Source of the DNA: Plazaster borealis
Lineage: Eukaryota > Echinodermata > Asteroidea > Forcipulatida > Labidiasteridae
Assembly (NCBI GenBank): GCA_021014325.1
Contig: CM037472.1
Span: 26,087,063-26,151,062 of the forward strand
Direction of reading: 5' to 3'
Length of the DNA: 64,000 nt
This document shows positions 1 to 10,700 of this stretch, piece by piece; the stretch's first letter is position 1; every line of letters begins with the position of its first letter. The translations under genes were made by a program, and so were the position numbers. The notes below the pieces were generated by a model. That model was given only the letters and a program-made list of their open reading frames with translations, was not told the origin of the DNA and did not search any database.

Positions 1-1262
1 TCAATATATACTAACAAAGCCAGTCTTATTTCAGAGGTCAAAACAAGAGGTAATATAATTACGTACTTAATAAACTTGAGAAAGAAAATACATCAAATTT
101 TGTCATTCATACGTCAATATATACTAACAAAGCCAGTCTCCTTTCAGAGGTCAAACTACTTACTTAATAAACTTGAGGAAGAAAATACATCAAATTTTGT
201 CATTCATACGTCAATATATACTAATGAAGCCAGTCTTATTTCAGAGGTCAAAACGAGAGGTAATATAATTACTTACTTAATAAACTTGAGACAGAAAATA
301 CATCAAATTTTGTCATTCATACGTCAATATATACTAACAAAGCCAGTCTCCTTTAAGAGGTCAAACTACTTACCTAATAAACTTGAGAATGAAAATACAT
401 CAAATTTTGTCATTCATACGTCAATATACAGGGCGAATCAAAAACAATGATACACTTTTTAAATTGTCAATATATTTCAGCATTTTAGCAATTATCAAAC
501 AATGGTCACATGTACTTTTAGAGAAACATCTTATGCTTCATTTGATACCAGTGTTACATAACAATTGTTCATGGTTGACTGCACATGAAACAATTTATTT
601 ACCCATGTCAACTCTGACTTGCGCCAACTTCTCAGTGGTTGAAAAGGACAAAAGAAAGGACAGTGAACACATCTTGCATGCATGCCTGGTGTAGGCCTAT
701 CAGAACTGCATGGACTTTGGCGCAAGTCAGATTTGACAGGAGTCAATAAATTGTTATGTAACACTGGTATCAAATGAAGCATAAGATGTTTCTCTACAAG
801 AACATGTGACCATTGTTTGATAATTGCTAAAATGCTGAAATATATTGACAATTTAAAAAGTGTATCATTTTTTTTGATTCGCCCTGTATACTAACGAAGC
901 CAGCCTAACTTCTTTCAGAGGTCAAAACGAGAGATAATATAATTACTTACTTAATAAACTTGAGACAGAAAATACATCAAATTTTGTCATTCACAGGTCA
1001 ATATATACTAACAAAGCCAGTCTCCTTTCAGAGGTCAAACTACTTACTTAATAAACTTGAGAAAGAAAATACATCAAATTTTGTCATTCATACGTCAATA
1101 TATACAACGAAGCCAGTCTCATTTCAGAGGTCAAAACGAAAATACATCAAATTTTGTCATTCATACGTCAATATATACTAACAAAGCCAGTCTCCAGGTC
1201 AGGGAGATGTATGATAACTACTTACTTAATAAACTTACATCAAATGTCATCATTCTTATGTC
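1..1262 (+). repeat. Tandem array, ~97/113-bp alternating units, in EAPP intron
   Basis: About eight units repeat the phrases ACATCAAATTTTGTCATTC, ATATACTAACAAAGCCAGTC and TTTCAGAGGTCAAA. Starts of the TACTAAC core at 9, 122, 219 and 332 show alternating spacings of 113, 97 and 113 bp: long units carry an extra GAGGTAATATAATTAC segment that short units lack. The array is interrupted at 429-886 by an inverted-repeat transposon and resumes afterwards. Its last, decayed unit stops about 20 bp before the acceptor of the EAPP exon, so the array lies in an EAPP intron. Reading frames across it are by-products of the repeat. Confidence 0.85.
429..886. mobile_element. Inverted-repeat element (MITE) with TA target duplication
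   Basis: The ends read CAGGGCGAATCAAAAA and its complement, and about 135 bp at each end are nearly identical inverted copies; the middle is also partly self-complementary. It sits inside a tandem repeat, so the empty site is visible in neighbouring units: removing the element and one TA restores TCAATATATACTAAC. A TA duplication suggests mobilisation by a Tc1/mariner-like or similar transposase. No transposase is encoded. Confidence 0.85.
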
Positions 1263-1279
1263 AATATACGACTCTTTAG

Positions 1280-2752
1280 CAGAGAGTGTTGGTTCAAACC
1301 AGGCATCTTGCAGCCAGCTGCCCAGTAATCAAGACGAGAGCCAATCAACGAGCAAAGAGGCTCCTCCAGATGAAGATTTCTACAGCGACATCTACTTTGA
1401 TTCCGATGATGAGAAAGAAGAAGCCGGCACATCGAAGCAGAGTAAGAAAACATTTTGTGCTTGAGTACTTTTTTTTCAAGTGCTCAACATTTCAATGATC
1501 CAATTAGAACAGTTTTCCCCACCAGTTAGGATTAAGGATACATCAAAGGGCCCCAATATTTTCAAAACTGTTTGAAGCTGATTTTATGTAAATTTGGTTG
1601 AAGCATCTGTCACCTTGAGAGGTGTTCCTGCATGAAGTGCGTTTCACTTTCTAAAAATGATTGTCAGATCAACAAATCCAAGTAGGTATCCATACATGGG
1701 GAAACTGACTAGGTAAATTGTAATTTGGGTTGAACAAAGGAAAATTGACAAGAGCAGGATTTGAACATGCAACCTCCGGATTAACGTGCCGGCGCTCTAC
1801 CAACTGAGCAATCCATAGCCCTCATGTTTGGCGGTCTCCCTGTTTTGTCAATATCTTTGTTCGGGGGTGCCAGTCAGAAGCCATTCAGGGAGACCGTCAA
1901 CATTAGATTAGAGCCATAGATGGTTCAGTTGGTAGAGCGCCGGCACGTTAATCCGGAGGTCGCAGGTTCAAATCCCGCTCTAGTCAATTTTGCTATGAAT
2001 TCATTCACATTTGCACCAACATGTTGCCCTTCCCTAGCTGTTCCCCACCCCCTATTTTTTTTTATAATTAAAAAAAAAAAAAAAAAAAAAAATTAATACA
2101 AATTTAAAAAGTCTGCATTGGATCATGAGTAGTGACTGATTAAAGTAGACAAACAAGCACTTATCAAATAAATGTTGATTTATAATTTGCAGGAAAAAAG
2201 CAACATCAGAAGCACCGTGTGCTAACCAACGATGAATTACTATATGACCCAGACATCGATGATCAAAACCAAGAATGGGTCAACAAACAACGTCAGAAGT
2301 ACTACCCCAACCAGAGTGCCGACGGAACGGCCGCATCGGACATGAGTACTGATAGCTCCCCTAATGGCAAGAAGGTCAAGGACAGTTCCATTCCGCAGAG
2401 TGACGCAGTGTTGAACTGTCCCGCGTGTTTAACAACGCTGTGCTTGGATTGCCAACGTCATGAACTGTACACGCACCAGTACCGAGCAATGTTCGTCCTG
2501 AACTGCAGCATTATTCGGGCAGAGCGTCTCAAGTACGCCGTTCCGCAGAAGACGGGACGGAAGTGGAGGAAGAAACATAAGATGCAGATGGAGAGAGCTG
2601 ACCCATCATCATCGACAGCAGCAAACGGCAGCAGCGGGGATCAAGAGGAGCATTTTCATCCTGTGCGATGCAGTAAGTGCAACACAGAAGTCGCCGTGTA
2701 CGACAGCGATGAGGTGTATCATTTCTTTAACGTGCTCACAAGTTTATCCTGA
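1280..2752 (+). CDS. EAPP: E2F-associated phosphoprotein (EAPP), last two exons (5' partial)
   Basis: Exons are 1280-1441 and 2193-2752, joined by a GT-AG intron (donor AGA/GTAAG, acceptor TTTGCAG). The first exon gives an acidic, serine-rich stretch containing DIYFDSDDE. The second opens with a basic run leading into VLTNDELLYDPD, a hallmark of EAPP, then DAVLNCPACLTTLCLDCQRH with paired cysteines and a CSKCNTEVAVYDSDEVYHFF tail. Human EAPP is about 285 residues; roughly 240 are present here, so the N-terminal exons lie left of the window. EAPP is a nuclear phosphoprotein reported to bind activating E2F factors and modulate E2F-dependent transcription. The CxxC-like pairs suggest metal binding (inference). 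The 1280 boundary (CTCTTTAG acceptor) is less certain than the others because its pyrimidine tract is weak and a repeat array abuts it. Confidence 0.9.
1748..1985. repeat. Inverted pair of tRNA-like sequences
   Basis: A plus-strand unit (about 1913-1985) has an A-box-like TGGTTCAGTTGGTAGAGC and a B-box GGTTCAAATCC. A near-identical unit lies on the minus strand (about 1748-1822), so the pair can fold back. The acceptor-stem halves do not pair properly and the T stem has a mismatch, so these are tRNA-derived repeats rather than working tRNA genes. A third copy is at 53059-53130 (minus). Sequence next to the third copy, GCCATTCAACC onward, also appears at 8935-9040, so a longer repeat is involved. 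The pair lies in the EAPP intron between the two exons. Confidence 0.7.
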
Positions 2753-2800
2753 AGTCTCAGTACAGGTGAAAAATGCAATTCTGCATGTCCTTTATGACAA

Positions 2801-3182
2801 GTTCGGCCCAATTTCATAGAGCTTCTTTAGCAACATTAGCGCTTACCAAATTTCTACTAATCAAAGTATGTAGGAAACCAGGGCCCAATTTCATAGAGAG
2901 GCTCAAGCAGAAAGTGGTGTTTTACAACAATTTTCTGCTTAGCAGAAACGAGCAGGATACCAGTCACAAATTGTACATAAGACATGTTAGTTTGGCTGGT
3001 AACCTTATTCTGGTAAGCATAATTTTGTTATAAGCAGCTCTATGAAATTGGTCCCTGATGCAAACAGCACATATGGTACATGTAGTATACGTGATGTGTG
3101 TTGGTTGGTAACTTTTTTCTTGCAAGCACAATTAGTTTAAATGCGTTGCTAAGTTTTGAGCGGCTATATGAAATTAGGCCCA
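2801..3182. mobile_element. Clustered copies of the GGGCCCAATTTCATAGAG foldback family
   Basis: One nearly complete copy (about 2880-3055) starts GGGCCCAATTTCATAGAG and ends with CTCTATGAAATTGGTCCCTG. Partial ends of further copies flank it on both sides, the last ending near ATGAAATTAGGCCCAG. Another left end starts at 3707. Fuller copies are at 36177-36372, 43032-43227 and 47476-47719. Confidence 0.65.
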
Positions 3183-3230
3183 GATCTATCGGTCTTCCTA
3201 TTGACCTAATTCACCAGAGGTCATCACCAT

Positions 3231-3236
3231 AATAAA
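3231..3236 (+). terminator. Candidate EAPP polyadenylation signal
   Basis: AATAAA lies about 480 bp after the EAPP stop codon, beyond a cluster of repeats. It is the first canonical hexamer noticed downstream on this strand. Transcript data would be needed to confirm it. Confidence 0.25.
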
Positions 3237-4804
3237 TCTTGGTGACCCCATACTTGGAAGTGGTTTCCTCGTGTGTTATACTGTGTTGTGCGCATTTTAG
3301 GCGTAGCGCACACGTTTACATGCTCAATTTATCTTTACGTATGCAATTTGACTACCAACAATGCAGATGTTGGGCCAAAGTTGTCATGTGTGGCATCCAA
3401 CATGGCAGATGTTGGACCACAGTAGTCGTGTGTGACGTCAATGCAATGGGTCTGTAGGTTATTTTGTCAGCTGAGCTTCTAAGAGGTTGTTTTTCGAAGA
3501 ACAGAGCTAAATTATCCTCATTTCTGTCAAACAAATGTCTTGTTTCATTCACAATGGCCGCCACTTTTAGGTTAAGCAAACCATTTTCATTCTGGAGTAC
3601 ATATTGTAATTATTTTTGATGTGCAATACATGGAAAACTTCATGTAACAAATTTTCCTGAGAAACGCTGAAATGCTGTCAGTTTTTAGGATATTGTGTTA
3701 CAACCTGGGCCCAATTCCATAAAGCTGTTTAACAGAAAATGGTTCCAAGCAAATATTTCTGCTAAGCAAAAATAAGCAGGGGGCCAGTCACAAACGATAT
3801 ACATTACATCAGGTGTTTTGGTTGTTTGTTTTTATTTATTTTATTTTATTTTATTATGTAATAAATACATAAAGAATCTGAATATCACAAAATAGATTAT
3901 GATTCCCTGAAGGCTGTGACTTTATTAAGAAAAAATAGCAAGTTATACTGTATTTGCCTGTGATTTATTTAAACTGAATTCTTACTATATAAAGACCTAC
4001 TTAAGTGACAAGTGATCTTTGCTGAAATTCCTTTAAAATGTTTTCAATAAATAAGGAAATTGAGTTCACATGACATTAAACAGATTTTAATTGTGTAGAA
4101 AACGATCATTTTAAATACCCTTCTCCGGTGCTTTTCAGAAAGATTCGTGAAAAGCCCTGTTACGTCATCACTCATGTTACGACACGTCATTATGTGGGAG
4201 CCTGCTCCACTTTGCATAGCCGCTTTGTTGCAGCATGGAGGTATAAGAAAGCAACATCCCACACATGACTTCAAAGTATTGGCATTTTGATGCACGCCGT
4301 CAAGAGCATTTCTAGTTTTCTAGTTTTTTCAAAACCTTGAGGTTGGGGCTTAAATTTTTGACCGATAATTACGAAAAATTCAGAAGTGTTAAAATAGTAA
4401 AATTACATTTAAATGATAAACAAACACATTATAAACAAGTTTAAATAGCATTTCAGTAAAAACCATTTTGCTCAAGTAGCCGTTTAACAAATTTTCATAG
4501 TAAAGTACAAAATGCACCAAACACAGCCAGCCAAAACAGTTGTCTTGTTAAAATACGAACATAATGATTACAAACCAGTATTTAGAATCGTTGGATGGCG
4601 GGCAGAAAGACCCTTTTGCTTTTCTACATTTTTGAAAGTTAATGCAGAACTGTACCTACCCGATTCGACTAGCCACCGCCACTTATAGGTGAGACCATCA
4701 AGCATCATCGCATCACTTATAGATCGCTCATGATGCCATTCTAAATAACCCCTTCTAAATCTGCCTCACTATAAGAGTGGATTCTCTATCATGATTTATT
4801 TTAG

Positions 4805-5030
4805 TTTAGTTATTTTATTTTATCCGTTAGCGCCAATAACAGGATGAATAGGAAACGAGACGTAAAGTATAGTTTTAGATGTGGGAGGAAAAGCCAAATG
4901 AGGAAAATCCTCGCAATCAGGTAGGGACTGAAAACCCAGTCAAGACGCATGCTCGTTTTGAGGTGGGATTCAAACTAGGGTCAGAGATGAAAGGCAGGGA
5001 AAGAAACCACTGAGCCAACGTGAATTCCCA
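4805..5030 (-). mobile_element. tRNA-derived SINE, family B
   Basis: On the minus strand it reads GGTTGGCTCAGTGGTTTC (A-box-like), then CCCTAGTTTGAATCCCACCTC (decayed B box), then a body with CCCTACCTGATTGC and a tail near TCCTGTTATTGGCGC. The same order is seen at 38494-38722, 39890-40065 (minus) and 55087-55312. SINEs of this kind depend on a LINE for movement and encode no protein. Confidence 0.7.
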
Positions 5031-6632
5031 AGATGCCATGGTAATACCATGGTTGTCTGATAAGCAAGGCAGTAATGCTCAACAACCTTACTTAAAAGTG
5101 ACGAGTGGCAGGGTAAAACAGCTGACTGTACATTGCCACACAAGCAACCTTTCAGCTGATCAGATGATTTTCTCTTATTTTGAAATAATGCCATCCAAAA
5201 TTGGAAAAAAATTACAAAGTTCCGTGTGCCTGGCCATTCACTTTTTTTCGCAATTACAAATTGCATTTCTGACTTCCCCTTGTACTGATTTCTAGTCTGA
5301 GATCGCAGTTATTTTTCTGCATCAACCACGCAAGATGCAGTTTGCCTCTATTGGCTACCATGTTAAGGTTAATCCACAAGAGGGCGCTATCACATGGGAA
5401 AAAACCCACGATCACAGACTTGGAACCAAGTGATATGGTCTTTAAATATCTTCTACCCGGGACCCGCAGTGAAATCCCGAGGGATCAATCTATGATACAC
5501 GTAAAAACTCATCCTGAAAATGTTCCATTTGCACTTATGAGACGTAAAACAATGTTTAGTGACGTCATTTTCACAATAATATATTGGTCGCGCCATTTTG
5601 GGAGTCAATGTAGGGCAGTGTCCGAATTGAGCGACTTTAGCTGCGGGTATGGCCGTTGCATTGACAACACTGGAAAATAGGACTTTTTGGCATTCCATTC
5701 GGACACGGCCTGGTGCGCTTTTTCGACGTGGTGTTTACACGTATACGAGTTAACTCCCACAATGGCGAGCTGGGGAACAGTAGCCGCATGTGACGTTGGT
5801 GCAATGGGTTAATATTAACTCAGTACTTGCGAAACCCTGGGGAAAAAAAAAGTTTTTATAATGCTTATAAGTGTAGTGTTACACCTTGGAAGTACGGTCT
5901 TTCTTATTTGTAATTGCAAGGTGACAGTCACAAGGTTTGCCAATCTTTGTTTTCAAAAGTATAGGGGTGGTCTTCACTGCAAAAAAAGTACAATAATTTA
6001 TCATTCATTACAAATTCTAAAGAAAATAGACAGATCACTGATGAATCGATGGTTGCCACTGCACTCAAAACAAATCGAAAGCAGTTAATATTCTTTATAG
6101 AAAATTGTTCACATGTTTTTATTTAGGGGTAAATTTGTGCCAATCCCGAATAAAAAATGACAATTACAAAATGGTAGTCAATGTTTTTGAAAAAAAGACA
6201 GTTTTATACATGAAAAGAGATGGTTTGTACATGCTCAAGAAAGAGAATGTTTTAATTAATAATATTCTTCTTCTTCTTTTTTTTTTGGGGGGGGGTGGGG
6301 GTAAAGTTTACTAAACTAGCGTTTTGTATATAATACATTTAATAACCATGTAATGTAAATATATTAAATTAAAATTTATAATGCCCGACACAATATTACT
6401 AGTGTGTGTTGTTGATGGGTTCAAGTGGCTTGTATTCATTCTTCCGAGGCCAGAAAATCTGCAGAGCTCTGTAATTTGAAGGAGAAAAAACACTCTGTGA
6501 ATTTATAGCCAGTCTAATATTTGAAAAAAAACCATAAGTATACTGATTTATCAGTGTCTTATGTACATTTTAAACTGCCTTGTGTGGCAAGGCCCCTTAT
6601 ATCAATGTAATTAATATGTAGCTCGACAGGAC

Positions 6633-7569
6633 TGTTCCTGCCAAACTTTAGAATCGTCCCCAACTGTAGTTGGGACCAGTCCAAACTTGAGTGTTACAGT
6701 TGGGACGGCCCAGGTATGGATTGCCTGATATAGTGATAGTGATGTAGATAACCACAAAAGTTGTGCTTCCAAGTGATTTTTGACCCTCTCAAGTTTCTCT
6801 TGGCTTGCATTGTGGCTCTTAAGTGATCCACACAGTATTTCTCATACATGGATGAGAAATTTTTATCTGAATTCAGACCTTTTTTTAGCCTAAGTCTGCC
6901 TTGTTAAAAAACAGGGCAGTTATTTTCTTCAGATATAGAGAAATCCTACTCTTTCACCTACGTCTAGCTCTAGCGCCTGGGATACTGTTCACAAAAGTTC
7001 CTGGAAATATATAACTCTAGAGCTAGAGGTTACCAAAAGGTCGAAATACCACCATTTCAACATTTACCGAAATGTTGATGCTAAAGTTTGACCTTTTTGT
7101 CAGCAATGATTCTCAACCCTGCTCGTGGCAAAACTTGAGTAAAATCAATTGTTTCTTGTACACGCAACTCAATTTACCCTCTCCCCACCCATGGAGGTAG
7201 ACATAAATTCGAAATAACCACCAGCAGTTTAGCTGTTATGATCCAATGCATTCTATAAGAGCCGCTGGTTCCTTGCTTGGTGACAGAACTCTGCATCCCA
7301 GCTATAGTTTGGCCGTCCAGACTGTAAACTCAAGTTGGGACTGGAGCCGATTTCACAAAGCAATAAAATTCATCGCAAGACAAATTTTCAGTATCACCAT
7401 AGTCATTTGTATTGTGACATCACACTTTACTAAGCAACTACGATTGATTTGCAGTTACGATCAATCTTAGATCTTTGTGAAATCGGCCCCAGTCTCAACT
7501 ACAGTTGGAACGATTCTAAAGTTGGGACGGAACGGGCGTTTTGGACGATTCTAAAGTTGGGACGGAACA
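6633..7569. mobile_element. Large foldback element with TGTTCC...GGAACA ends
   Basis: The left end reads TGTTCCTGCCAAACTTTAGAATCG and the right end closes with the inverse, CGATTCTAAAGTTGGGACGGAACA, which is duplicated in tandem. Internal TAGTTGGGAC motifs recur in both orientations. A second full copy is at 20244-21192 and a fragment at 59730-59806. It is itself interrupted by the element at 7342-7491. Confidence 0.7.
7342..7491. mobile_element. Small MITE nested in the foldback element
   Basis: It begins GCCGATTTCACAAAG and ends CTTTGTGAAATCGGC, splitting the GTTGGGACTGG...CCAGTCTCAACTAC arms of the surrounding element. The same termini bound the element at 9225-9358. The nesting shows it inserted after its host. 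Confidence 0.7.
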
Positions 7570-7764
7570 ACAGGACCACAGTCAGTCATTCTGCCGAACT
7601 TGTCCCTAGAAGAGCTTTTAAATCTCAAAAATATCGAATGCGCCAACTTTGTCAACCCATTAAATCGTATACGTACCCATAATTCGAAACATTGACATAT
7701 TTTTGTTAAAAAATGAAAGAAATTCACGGTGTGTTTTTGCGATATAAAGACCAGAAGACTCTCT

Positions 7765-7770
7765 TTTATT
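7765..7770 (-). terminator. Polyadenylation signal of the SLC46-like gene
   Basis: AATAAA on the minus strand lies 30 bp past the stop codon at 7800-7802. This implies a very short 3' UTR and supports the placement of the last exon. Confidence 0.6.
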
Positions 7771-7799
7771 AGTCTTGTACGAAATGAAATGAGAAATTC

Positions 7800-10700
7800 T
7801 TACATTGTGATTCCAGCAGGAATGCTACTGAATCCAGCATAGGCGTAGAAGGTGAACGGTGGTAGAAAAGATACAGTTGCAGCATACAAACCGGATGCGA
7901 CCTGAACGGACACAAGCGTGGATATGCTTTCTAGGCATGCGACAATTGCAAACATTGCCCCTGCAAAACAAAATCCTTACTGATTGACCTCTGAATATTA
8001 GTCACTAAAACATGTAGGCTACGTTTAATATTGGGGTGCCGGTGTGGCAGGAGATTTTGTCCCCCGGAGATCTTGTCTTGTCTTGTCTTGTCTTGTCTTG
8101 TCTTGTCTTGTCTTGTCTTGTCTTGTCTTGTCTTGTCTTGTCTTGTCTTGTCTTGTCTTGTCTTGTCTTGTCTTGTCTTGTCTTGTCGATATTGCACAAA
8201 CCGCCGCCACTGGGCTATGTACAAAATCCTTCCAAGCCCAATGTACTAATTTGCATATGTGATATTTACGTTGTCATATGAATTTTTAATCGAAAGTACT
8301 TCGGTTCAACACTAGATTTGTTGCCCTATTTCCCTACTACGCAGTATTGCAAAGAACCATGGTTATCTGCATATCCTTAGCTCTCGCTAGCCCTGACCTC
8401 GTTACACAATAACACTCGTCAGTGGTATGCCGAAAAGGAAGGGGGCCAACAAACCGAAGTTATTTGTGGGCACAATGGTGCATTTAAAGGCACTGTACAC
8501 GTTTGGTAATTACTCAAAATATATATTAGCATAACAACTTACTTGGTAACGAGCAACGGAGAGCTGTTGATAGTATAAAACATTGTGAGAAACGACTCCC
8601 TCTGAAGTAACGTAGTTTTTGAGAAAGAGGTGATTTCTCACTAAAATAATAAAATACTTCTTGCAAGAAGTTTTTATTCCTATCTGAAAGCACACAAATA
8701 CAACAAGGGTGTTTTATCTTTCATCATTTTCTTGCAACTTCAATGACCAATTGAGCCCAAATTTTCACAGGCTTGTTATTTATGCATATGTTGGGATACA
8801 CCAAGTGAGAATACTGGTCTTTGACAATTACCAAACGTGCCTTTAAAACTGATATCCTTTTGTCGTATAGAAAATCATTATTTGTTTAATATAAAGATTT
8901 CGATATTGAATGCTTGCTTGAATGCAGTGTCGGAAGCCATTCAACCCGTAACTGCCGTATATAAACAAGGGACCACAGCCAAGTTTACAACACAACTTTG
9001 GAAGCGGCATGAGAGGGATCACCTGAAGGGGACGGGACTTTATTATTTTAAACGTCAAGTATTATTAATCCAAAATTAATTGAGGAAACGGAAGATCAGT
9101 ACGGAATACTGCGTGGTCATTGTTTAAAAACAATCCTGAGATAGTATATAATGCAAACAAGATTATGTGGCAAAACGGCAAGGTCATCGCGATAACGCGG
9201 TCGAACGATCACGGAGGCCTGGGGTCGATTTCACAAAACTCTTCCTAACTTAGGACTAGTCCTAGGCGATGCTAAAGAGATAGGACTAGTCTAAAGTTGA
9301 TCAGTTACTGGTCCTAACTTCAGATGAGACTAGTCTTATCTCTTTGTGAAATCGGCCCCTGGACGCATGGTAGGCCTACGCGGGGATACCGTCTTTCTGC
9401 CTCCTGGAACACTTAAATTTTTAAACAACCACAACGTAGGCCTACGCCATTGAGTGATGTTTTGTAAAACCAGGACCGGGTTTCGTTGTAGGGTGTTGTC
9501 ACCGAAGCTATCACAAGGCAGATTCATATTATGTGGTGATTAAAATATTTAAGGAACTTTGTCCTTCGCGGTGATTGTGACTTTTGAGGTGAAACGGATA
9601 TAGACTTTTTATTTCCCGTATATTCCCTTTTCTGAGGTCTATTGATGCACCCTACAGAGGGGGTATTAAATGAAAATAAAATAAGAGATAGTAATATACA
9701 TTTATTAGACATTTTTACACATTGTATAAAATGCCAATTACTACCCATGTTCATTGGGCCGCACTCCCGAAGCGCTCCGAAGGCTTTTCAAACACAATAT
9801 CAACCTCTACCCTCGCAGGTACCCATTTATACCCCTGGGTGAAGAAAAGTAATTATAGTGAAGTATCTTGCTCAAGGACACAATTGTCATGACCGGGATT
9901 CAAACCCACACCCGGAGGCCGGATTACTTAACCATCGGAACTTGAATTCAATGTTCTAAACGACTCGGCCACATGACACTTGAACATTAAAATGTAACAA
10001 TAATGATCATCTGTTAACTTTTACAGAACCCAGAGTTGTGCAGTAGTGGAATGTACTCCTTCGTTAATTTTATCTTCGTTATTTTCTTAACACAAATAAA
10101 CAAACGAACCGAAAAATGAAAACGAAGGGAAAAATAATTTGAAGTGTTGGTGTGTTACGAAGACAAGCGGCTGGAAAATGTAATTCTGGAAATGTCTGCG
10201 CAACCTACCCGACCAGCCTCCCCGCCCGTTATTTATTAAAGTAATAATGACACTATCTAACAAAAAATGTAAACTCCATTTCCCCTTTAATTTATCTCAA
10301 AAACATGACAAAAGACGTACATTTTTAAGTGTCTTGATGAAGAATTTTTTTAAAAGTAAGATTTCAGCAGCAATGAACGAATCCGAACAGCATAAAGGCG
10401 TTATGTAATATTTTTTATTTTAACTACGCAGCTTGGACCATTTGCGAACGACAGTACATGTACATGTACGTGTGTCCGTTTTACTGGCAGGACCAGTTCT
10501 ATATGGAACATACGGCTATTTAATCGGCAAAGTGTCGCGATCTATAGCGGAACTTTCTGGTGATCCACTGGATCGCGGGCATCTGCCCACATGAACGTTG
10601 CGCCTAGAACGTGCCCGACTTTTTGAGACACTCGCAGTCTTACCTGTTTCATCTGGACTTGTGATTTTTGATAGGATCGACCTTGCAACGGGAATGGGTA

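Larger units (their letters stand above)
2753..7799. other. Gene-free interval between convergent EAPP and SLC46-like genes
   Basis: No exon could be supported here. It holds fragments of the GGGCCCAATTTCATAGAG foldback family (2801-3182 and from 3707), a minus-strand SINE (4805-5030), unassigned sequence, and a large foldback element (6633-7569). Short reading frames at 3239-3457 and 5342-5680 lack codon structure or recognisable motifs. A T-run followed by a G-run lies at about 6276-6301. Confidence 0.6.

Noticed and set aside
1913..1985. Functional tRNA gene
   Set aside because: A and B boxes are present, but the acceptor arms do not pair, the T stem is mismatched, and decayed copies occur nearby.
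5342..5680. 112-residue plus-strand frame
   Set aside because: No family resemblance, and the second half overlaps sequence with inverted-repeat character (GTGTCCGAATTGAGC / GGACAC).
8005..8281. Six overlapping reading frames on both strands
   Set aside because: They are translations of the (TCTTG)23 repeat, which has no stop codon in some frames.
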